Source: 9FT-COMBO-48-23 sp964400675 (GTDB taxonomy: Bacteria > Chloroflexota > Dehalococcoidia > GIF9 > UBA5629). Taken from it: 64,000 nucleotides of DNA. The stretch covers positions 186,001 to 250,000 of the forward strand of contig CAYNVO010000003.1 in assembly GCA_964400675.1 (NCBI GenBank). Direction: 5' to 3'. The stretch's first letter is position 1, and the number at the start of each line of letters is the position of its first letter. Below are positions 58,872 to 64,000 of this stretch, piece after piece. Under the pieces are notes generated by a model. The model was not told where the DNA came from. It saw only the letters and a program-made list of their open reading frames with translations, and searched no databases. The translations under genes and the position numbers were made by a program.

Positions 58872-59789
58872 ATGAGCAAACACGAGGTCATCATTATCGG
58901 CGGCGGACCGGGTGGACTTACCGCCGGCTTATACACATCTCGAGCCGGACTCAAGTCCCTGCTTATAGAGCGCGGCATTTTCGGAGGCCAGATAGTGAAT
59001 GCCAGCCAGGTAGATAACTATCCCGGCTTTCCCGAAGGCGTCTCCGGCTTTGATTTGGCTTCCCTAATGCACCACCAAGCCTCCAAATATGGACTGGAGA
59101 CCATCACCGCCGAGGTTACAGCAATTAAGCCAGGGCATACCTACAGCGTCATCACTTCACAGGGCAATTTCGAAGCCGAAGCGGTGATTATAGCTGCCGG
59201 CTCAGAATATCGCAAACTCGGAGTTCCCGGCGAGGAGAAGCTCCTGGGCCGCGGCGTTTCCTATTGTGCTACTTGCGACGGTTTCCTTTTTCAAAATATG
59301 GATGTAGCTGTTATCGGAGGCGGCGACACGGCTATCACCGATGCCCTGGAGTTAGGCCAGCACGCCAGCAAGGTCTACATTATCCACCGGCGGGACCAGC
59401 TTAGAGCCGGCAAAGTCCTTCAACAACGGGCTTTAGCTCATCCCAAACTGGAGCCCGTCTGGGATACGGTGGTCGACGAGGTTACAGGAGATAATAAAGT
59501 AAGCGGACTCAGGCTGCGCAATGTGAAAACGAGTAAAATCACCGACCTGCAGGTGTCTGGCGTCTTCGCTGCCATAGGTATTGTACCCAACAGCAAATGC
59601 TTCGCCGACATAGTGGAGCTGGATGAAACAGGGCTTATCAAAACCAACGAGATGATGGCTACCTCATCACCGGGTATCTTTGCCGTGGGCGATATCCGTA
59701 AAAATTCACCCCGCCAGATAGCCAGCGCCGTCGGCGACGGCGCCACCGCTGCCCTATCCGCCTTCAAATACCTCCGCGAGAGAAGCTAG
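58872..59789 (+). CDS. trxB: Thioredoxin reductase
   Basis: A 305-residue FAD/NADPH flavoenzyme. The FAD motif IIIGGGPGGLTAGLYTSRAGL lies at residues 7-27, the redox pair Cys132-x-x-Cys135 in YCATCDG, and the NADPH motif VIGGGDTAITDALELG near residue 150. A C-terminal GIFAVGDIR near residue 275 completes the fold. GGAGGAG precedes ATG 58872. It reduces thioredoxin and supports redox balance and ribonucleotide reduction. No trx gene is adjacent. The low-molecular-weight form is expected in bacteria. Confidence 0.95.
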   Translation: MSKHEVIIIGGGPGGLTAGLYTSRAGLKSLLIERGIFGGQIVNASQVDNYPGFPEGVSGFDLASLMHHQASKYGLETITAEVTAIKPGHTYSVITSQGNFEAEAVIIAAGSEYRKLGVPGEEKLLGRGVSYCATCDGFLFQNMDVAVIGGGDTAITDALELGQHASKVYIIHRRDQLRAGKVLQQRALAHPKLEPVWDTVVDEVTGDNKVSGLRLRNVKTSKITDLQVSGVFAAIGIVPNSKCFADIVELDETGLIKTNEMMATSSPGIFAVGDIRKNSPRQIASAVGDGATAALSAFKYLRERS

Positions 59790-59880
59790 TCTTCCGCATG
59801 AGACCAGCCGTCCTAATTTCTGCATATTATGTAAAGTATGACTTTCCAATATGTTGATGTCTGCTTAAACTGAATTAAGA

Positions 59881-59955
<75 letters not shown>

Positions 59956-60093
59956 ATGTGATACGAGGATCCTGTTTGGAAATCAGCTACCCACCCCCCA
60001 CCCTATTCGCGGCAATAGTATATCATAGCGCCACAACCACCTGCATCAATTTTACAGCGAGCAGCACCGAGTTATCCCTGACCGAAATATGAT

Positions 60094-60122
60094 TTGCCAA
60101 ATCCCAGTCTTTGTTATAAAAT
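60094..60122 (+). promoter_or_regulatory. Promoter of the fmdB-type zinc-ribbon gene
   Basis: TTGCCA (60094-60099), 17 bp, TAAAAT (60117-60122) form a fair sigma-A promoter. Its -10 end abuts the CIRCE inverted repeat, so a repressor bound there would block transcription. Confidence 0.5.
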
Positions 60123-60148
60123 TAGCAGTTAGAAAATGAGAGTGCTAA
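60122..60148 (+). promoter_or_regulatory. CIRCE element (HrcA operator)
   Basis: TTAGCAGTT (60122-60130), nine bases, GAGTGCTAA (60140-60148). The right arm is the exact CIRCE half-site and the left arm differs from TTAGCACTC at two positions. The 9-bp spacing is also canonical. It stands just after the -10 region and 68 bp before the fmdB-type ATG, the usual place of this operator in hrcA/groE/dnaK operons. Confidence 0.8.
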
Positions 60149-60215
60149 TTTGCTGGCTAAAAGCTGGCGATACAGATTATAAGCGCTATTATCTCGGCTA
60201 ATCAGGAGGTTAGCT

Positions 60216-60482
60216 ATGCCGATTTATCAGTACCTATGTCCGAAATGCAACCTGAAATTTGACCTAAAACAGAGCTTCTCTGATGAATCTATAGTTACCT
60301 GCCCCAAATGCCAGAATGGTGCACGGCGGCTTTTCTCCCCGGTGCCTGTAATCTTCAAGGGTTCCGGGTTCTATTCGACCGACAATAGAAAAAGTGAATC
60401 TGAAAGCACAGGCACAATAAGTAAAATATCCAAGACAGAAGATAAAGGCGAAACTAAGAAAGCACCGCAGCCGGCAGCTTAA
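60216..60482 (+). CDS. FmdB-family zinc-ribbon protein under CIRCE control
   Basis: An 88-residue protein. MPIYQYLCPKCNLKFDL and TCPKCQNGARRLFSP supply a CxxC...CxxC zinc ribbon in the first 45 residues. The following VIFKGSGFYSTDNR is the family's second conserved block, and the tail is Lys/Glu/Ser-rich and probably disordered. AGGAGG stands upstream of ATG 60216. The family (putative regulatory protein FmdB) has no firmly established function. The CIRCE operator in front argues that this copy is part of the HrcA heat-shock regulon, which would point to a role in proteostasis or stress. Confidence 0.9.
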   Translation: MPIYQYLCPKCNLKFDLKQSFSDESIVTCPKCQNGARRLFSPVPVIFKGSGFYSTDNRKSESESTGTISKISKTEDKGETKKAPQPAA

Positions 60483-60526
60483 CCGCTCTTGTCAGCCAAG
60501 TTATCCTGTGCTACACTCAAAGCCGG

Positions 60527-60599
60527 GTCCCTGTAGCTCAGTGGACAGAGCGGCTGCCTTCTAAGCAGCGGGTCGTGGGTTCGAATCCCTCCAGGGACG
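60527..60599 (+). tRNA. tRNA-Arg (TCT)
   Basis: Acceptor GTCCCTG pairs with CAGGGAC, the anticodon stem is GCTGC/GCAGC with loop CTTCTAA (anticodon TCT), and the discriminator is G with no encoded CCA. The T stem GTGGG/CCCTC has one T-T mismatch, which is slightly unusual but leaves the fold intact. Confidence 0.93.
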
Positions 60600-60602
60600 C
60601 AT

Positions 60603-61592
60603 TCAGGTCTGTTTATCTTCCTCTATCGCCTTTCGCTTTCCCAATTTCCGGGTGCTGCGCTTCCGGTAGTTCCTCATCCGGCAACGGGCAGAGCAGAACC
60701 TCGCCCGCGGGTCCCGGGCATCGAAATATTCACCGCAGCCAGGACATTGTATGGACCTGGCTATACCGCTAATCTCCCTGAGAAACATCAACCATATCAC
60801 CGCCAGCAAAGTGTCGGGGAAGAAGTAAATGTCGCGGCTTTGAGAATCTAACATCTTCGGGGTCAATGTATTGACTAAGCGCTTATCCGCTTCCAGGGAA
60901 AGATAATACAACGCCGGTCCTCTGGTATCCCCCTTATGCCATCTGCCCAGTAGATTCATGTTCGCCCTGCCCACCAGTTGCACATAACTGTTGCCCAGTC
61001 CTATCGTTATGCCATCTCGATGCCACAAGACAACATTTTTCAGCTCTTCATCGCCCGCCAGGACCATATCCCACAATTCCAGACGTTCAGCCAAATCTGC
61101 GATCTCTTCCCTCCACCAAAGCAAGGATTCCCCTAATTGAAACTGTCGCCCGGTATCCTGGTTCCTGAATACCAGGTCGTGAACCAACTGACGCTTCAAT
61201 AAGCCATACTTGTTCGCGAATTCCAGTATATCCTTATCGTCCTTTTTTACCAGACCGGCAAACTGGCGGTGCAGGCTGCTTTGAGACGATTCTAACCCCA
61301 GGGTCGTAAGCACTGCACTACTCTTCTTCAGAAACCCATAACTACGATGCCGTATAGAATTGGGCACTATCCACAAGGGTTTGCCCTCAGTCTTTTTCAA
61401 GCCAATATTAAATACAGTTTTTAGCACTTCACTCTTGAAACTACCATCGATAGAAGTGAGCGGCTGAGATTGATTGACCCTGGCAAGAACCTCACTGTCG
61501 TCAAAGCCCGGTACCAGGGTCTTGCTAAGAGAATAACCATGCTGGCATACACTCAGCAGTGAGCTATATGCGCCAATGTTTACATCTTTCAT
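60603..61592 (-). CDS. Protein with C-terminal CGNR-like zinc finger, function unknown
   Basis: A protein of 329 residues if it starts at ATG 61592 (354 if at 61667). The first 270 residues are not a family I recognise; they are mixed alpha/beta with no membrane segment. The last 50 residues contain CPGCGEYFDARDPRARFCSARCRMR, a treble-clef finger like those of CGNR or ABATE-type putative regulators, then a strongly basic tail (NYRKRSTRKLGKRKA) that could bind nucleic acid. ATG 61592 is preferred because a perfect 9-bp inverted repeat and an AT-rich promoter-like stretch lie immediately upstream; no ribosome site favours either start. It is convergent with the tRNA-Arg gene. Autorepression is a reasonable hypothesis. 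Confidence 0.7.
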   Translation of the reverse strand: MKDVNIGAYSSLLSVCQHGYSLSKTLVPGFDDSEVLARVNQSQPLTSIDGSFKSEVLKTVFNIGLKKTEGKPLWIVPNSIRHRSYGFLKKSSAVLTTLGLESSQSSLHRQFAGLVKKDDKDILEFANKYGLLKRQLVHDLVFRNQDTGRQFQLGESLLWWREEIADLAERLELWDMVLAGDEELKNVVLWHRDGITIGLGNSYVQLVGRANMNLLGRWHKGDTRGPALYYLSLEADKRLVNTLTPKMLDSQSRDIYFFPDTLLAVIWLMFLREISGIARSIQCPGCGEYFDARDPRARFCSARCRMRNYRKRSTRKLGKRKAIEEDKQT

Positions 61593-61595
61593 TGC

Positions 61596-61623
61596 GTTAC
61601 GGAAGATTAATAATTTCCGTAAC
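61596..61623 (-). promoter_or_regulatory. Perfect inverted repeat at the start of the zinc-finger gene (candidate operator)
   Basis: GTTACGGAA (61596-61604) and TTCCGTAAC (61615-61623) are perfect complements separated by 10 bases. The repeat begins three bases upstream of the ATG at 61592, and a TATAAA-like -10 (near 61628-61634) stands just beyond. The dyad spacing of 19 bp centre-to-centre suits a dimeric repressor contacting two successive major grooves. As RNA it could also fold into a hairpin that hides the start codon. Confidence 0.6.
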
Positions 61624-61717
61624 ATCATTTTATAACACAGAGAGAGGCAAGTCAAATTTGCGGGCAAACAGGGCTAACGATGGCATGAATTCGAGAAATA
61701 TTCTATACTGAGGCCAC

Positions 61718-62305
61718 ATGGAGCAAAGCCAGCTTAATCAGGACTTGATAAAACTGAGGGAAAGCTTAGGCTCGCTTCCCGAAGCGACGGTCAACCCTGG
61801 CTTCGTGGTTGTCAGCGGTTTACCGGGAACGGGCAAAACATTCTTCTGCCGGAAACTGGCTGAGAGGCAACCCTTCTGTATCCTCGAGAGCGATGCGCTA
61901 CGTAAAGCTCTATTCCCCTCCCCTGATTACAGCGCTGAGGAAAGCGTTCGCCTCTTCGCTGCATGTCACAGCCTTATAGAATGGCTTCTAGTCAATGGAG
62001 TACCTGTTATCTTCGATGCTACCAACCTGTCGGAACGCCACCGCGAGCATCTCTATCGCATTGGCGACAGAACTGGAGCCAGGCTGGTTTTAGTACGCGT
62101 CGAAGCACCGCCAGCAGTGACCTACCAGCGCCTTCAAGCGCGGAAAAATGGAGCTGCCCCGGAGAATAAATCCGATGCTGACTGGGAAGTTTACAACCAG
62201 ATGAAACTAAGAGCGCAAAAAATACTTCGTAACCATTTTGCAGTTGATACCTCACTTGATATCGCCCCTGCGATCGACAAAATAATACGTACTATAAATC
62301 GTTGA
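61718..62305 (+). CDS. P-loop kinase/ATPase (AAA_33 type)
   Basis: A 195-residue nucleotide-binding protein. The Walker A motif GLPGTGKTFFCRKLAE lies near residue 31. DALRK near 56 and VIFDATNLSERHREHLY near 95 are the Walker B-like and substrate segments of polynucleotide-kinase/zeta-toxin-related kinases, and VEAPPAVTYQRLQAR near 130 forms the lid. Such proteins phosphorylate small molecules or nucleic-acid ends. No antitoxin-like gene is next to it, so a toxin role is unsupported. It stands between the divergent zinc-finger gene and pepA. Confidence 0.82.
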   Translation: MEQSQLNQDLIKLRESLGSLPEATVNPGFVVVSGLPGTGKTFFCRKLAERQPFCILESDALRKALFPSPDYSAEESVRLFAACHSLIEWLLVNGVPVIFDATNLSERHREHLYRIGDRTGARLVLVRVEAPPAVTYQRLQARKNGAAPENKSDADWEVYNQMKLRAQKILRNHFAVDTSLDIAPAIDKIIRTINR

Positions 62306-62434
62306 AATCATAACGAGGAATGCACCCAAGGCATTCCTTTCCATGATAATATGAGATAAAATAGATGATATCTAAGCCTCGGAAACCATAAAAGCCAGGA
62401 ATTAAGAGGAGAGTTAAACGCTGAGGAGGCAAAG

Positions 62435-63934
62435 TTGGAAATAAAAGTAATCGCCGGTGATATTATAAATGTCAAAGCTGATGCCATCGTGGTCAACCTT
62501 TTTGAAGGAGTGAAACGTCCCGGAGGCGCCACAGGCGCCGTGGATAAGGCTCTGGATGGAGCCATCACTAAACTTATCGAGCAAGGCGAAATCAAGGGGA
62601 AGCTTAATGAAATCAGCATTATCCATAGCCTGGACAAGATTCCAGTGCGGGTTGTGGCTGTTGTCGGACTGGGCAAACAGTCCGATTTTACACTCGACAA
62701 AATCCGCGCTTTAACCGCAGAGGTCTGCCGATGTTTAAGAAAGCTGCATTGCCAGCGGATAGCCACCATCGTCCATGGCGCCGGTGTTGGTGGCATAAAA
62801 CCTGAAGCAGCATCTCAGGCTATAACCGAAGGCGGTATACTGGGACTATACAGATTCCGCAAACACATGACTAAAGAGCCTGAAAACCATGATATAGCCG
62901 AAATTATTATTGTAGAAGGGGATGCAGCCAAGCTAACAGCCCTGAAGGAGGGTTGTAAAAAAGGACGGATAATTGCGGAAGCCACAAATTTAGCCCGTGA
63001 CCTGATAAACGAGCCCGCCAATTACATGACGCCAGGCGATATGGCAAAGGTGGCAGAAGGACTGGCGAAAAACTACGGTCTTAAGTTAACTGTATTAGAC
63101 CGTGAGCAAATGGAAAAGGAAGGTATGGGAGCACTGCTGGGAGTAGCCCAGGGAAGTCGTCAGCCGCCAAAACTGATAGTATTGAATTACAAAGGAGATA
63201 AGAAGGCACCTGATACCCTGGGGCTTGTTGGTAAAGGTATAACCTTCGATTCCGGCGGCATATCTATTAAGCCATCCGAAAACATGGCAGAAATGAAAGG
63301 TGATATGGCAGGTGCCGCTGCAGTCATGGCAGCATTAAGCGCCATCGCTCAACTGAAGCCGAAAATCAATGTCACTGCGGTTGTTGCAGCTACCGAAAAT
63401 CTGCCCGGAGGTAGCGCCCTAAAGCCCGGCGACGTTCTAAAAGCCATAAACGGCAAGACCATAGAGGTGCTTAACACCGATGCCGAAGGAAGGCTCACGC
63501 TAGCTGATGCCCTGGGTTATGCCGTAAAGCAAGACTTCTCACCATTGGTCGACCTGGCTACCCTTACTGGCGCCTGCCACATAGCACTGGGAGACATCTG
63601 CAGCGGGATATTTGGCAACTCCCAGGAACTGATAGATGAGGTTGTTAAGTCTGGCGCTGAAGCTGGGGAGCGTCTATGGCAACTGCCTATGTACGAAGAA
63701 TATAAAGAGAAGAACAAAAGCGATGTAGCTGATATAAAGAACAGCGGCGGCCGATGGGGTGGCGCTATCACCGCAGCACAGTTTCTTTCCGAGTTTGTCG
63801 GTGATAAACCCTGGGTGCATATCGATATGGCTGGTACCGCCCAAACCGAAAAGGAGCGTGGTTATATTGTTAAGGGTGCTACCGGCGTCGGCGTGCGAAC
63901 ACTGGTCAATTTCGCGCTGGCTCAAGCAAAGTAA
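62435..63934 (+). CDS. pepA: Leucyl aminopeptidase (M17)
   Basis: A 499-residue cytosolic metallo-exopeptidase. The N-terminal macro-like domain (1-160) is followed by the catalytic domain, with VGKGITFDSGGISIKPS near residue 265 (Lys and Asp ligands), GDMAGAAAVMAAL near 288 and the signature NTDAEGRLTLADAL near 348. ATLTGAC near 375 also fits. Start TTG 62435 is placed by GAGGAGG seven bases upstream. In some bacteria PepA also binds DNA and works with Xer recombinases; an Xer gene lies 4 kb upstream, but that link is speculative here. Confidence 0.95.
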   Translation: MEIKVIAGDIINVKADAIVVNLFEGVKRPGGATGAVDKALDGAITKLIEQGEIKGKLNEISIIHSLDKIPVRVVAVVGLGKQSDFTLDKIRALTAEVCRCLRKLHCQRIATIVHGAGVGGIKPEAASQAITEGGILGLYRFRKHMTKEPENHDIAEIIIVEGDAAKLTALKEGCKKGRIIAEATNLARDLINEPANYMTPGDMAKVAEGLAKNYGLKLTVLDREQMEKEGMGALLGVAQGSRQPPKLIVLNYKGDKKAPDTLGLVGKGITFDSGGISIKPSENMAEMKGDMAGAAAVMAALSAIAQLKPKINVTAVVAATENLPGGSALKPGDVLKAINGKTIEVLNTDAEGRLTLADALGYAVKQDFSPLVDLATLTGACHIALGDICSGIFGNSQELIDEVVKSGAEAGERLWQLPMYEEYKEKNKSDVADIKNSGGRWGGAITAAQFLSEFVGDKPWVHIDMAGTAQTEKERGYIVKGATGVGVRTLVNFALAQAK

Positions 63935-63955
63935 GCTAGAAAAAGGAGGCGAATC

Positions 63956-64000
63956 ATGAAAGTAAAATGGTTGGGACATGCTTCCTTCCTCATCAGTCCC
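63956..64000 (+). CDS. Start of a metallo-beta-lactamase-fold hydrolase (UPF0173-like), cut by window edge
   Basis: Only the first 15 residues are visible: MKVKWLGHASFLISP from ATG 63956, with AAGGAGG nearby upstream. The KVKWLGHASFLI opening is characteristic of UPF0173/UlaG-type metal-dependent hydrolases. It follows pepA by 21 bases and is probably in the same transcript. The rest lies outside the window. Confidence 0.7.
   Translation, partial: MKVKWLGHASFLISP

Noticed and set aside
61718..62305. Zeta-type toxin
   Set aside because: The P-loop kinase fold is shared, but there is no antitoxin partner gene and no toxin-specific motif that I can see.

Overview
The window looks like a contiguous piece of an anaerobic bacterial chromosome, most likely Chloroflexota of the class Dehalococcoidia. 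This is an inference from gene content and gene style, not from a marker tree. Supporting features are a fused gamma/delta pyruvate:ferredoxin oxidoreductase with NuoEFG-like partners, IorAB with an FrhB-like protein, a CooC ATPase, an archaeal-type phosphoglycerate mutase, DapL-type lysine biosynthesis and a Gram-positive-style LexA. I see no ribosomal RNA, transposase, CRISPR array or prophage module. Coding density is high, with many 1-22 bp overlaps between neighbours.

Layout. 1-9.4 kb: a signalling island with three histidine kinases (two carry a C-terminal receiver), a PhoB/OmpR-type regulator, a single-domain receiver, a small MerR-like DNA-binding protein and a GspE/PilB-type ATPase. 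One kinase has a decayed ParA P-loop at its N-terminus and a c-di-GMP-type MshEN half-motif at its C-terminus. A 3' tRNA fragment follows at 9.5 kb. 9.6-13.5 kb: aspS, tig and clpP. 13.5-22.3 kb (minus strand): dprA, topA, aroQ, an M24 peptidase, efp, then a tightly coupled set of PHP phosphoesterase, PurN-like formyltransferase, HAD phosphatase and PfkB kinase. Two tRNA-Ser genes lie upstream of dprA. 22.6-28.8 kb: ion transport, with decarboxylase gamma and beta subunits, a Ca2+-type P-ATPase, and a CBS protein coupled to a CPA2 antiporter.

28.9-35.2 kb: a 2-oxoacid:ferredoxin oxidoreductase followed by a NuoE/NuoF/HoxU-like NADH module, framed by tRNA-Arg and tRNA-Pro. 35.3-36.7 kb: the SOS repressor lexA with a DUF6504-like gene and a zinc-ribbon gene, controlled by a promoter with three palindromes spaced exactly 15 bp apart. 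36.8-40.8 kb: iorA-iorB, an FrhB-like iron-sulfur flavoprotein and a broken RidA gene. 41-45.2 kb: nadB, miaB and a CaiB-family CoA-transferase. 45.4-49.2 kb: tRNA-Ser, ybeY, a broken metallo-beta-lactamase-fold gene, then gmk, aroA and tyrA.

49.4-57.4 kb (plus strand): an overlapping operon of cooC, pgk, apgM, tpiA, miaA, dapF, dapL and hflX, joining lower glycolysis/gluconeogenesis, tRNA modification and lysine/peptidoglycan precursor synthesis. 57.5-64 kb: an XRE regulator, a Xer-type recombinase, trxB, a CAT-anticodon tRNA, an fmdB-type zinc ribbon behind a CIRCE operator, tRNA-Arg, a CGNR-like zinc-finger protein with a perfect inverted repeat at its start, a P-loop kinase, pepA and the start of a metal-dependent hydrolase.

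Together the genes describe a strict anaerobe that exchanges electrons between 2-oxoacids, ferredoxin and NAD(H), makes its own aromatic amino acids and lysine, and invests heavily in two-component signalling.
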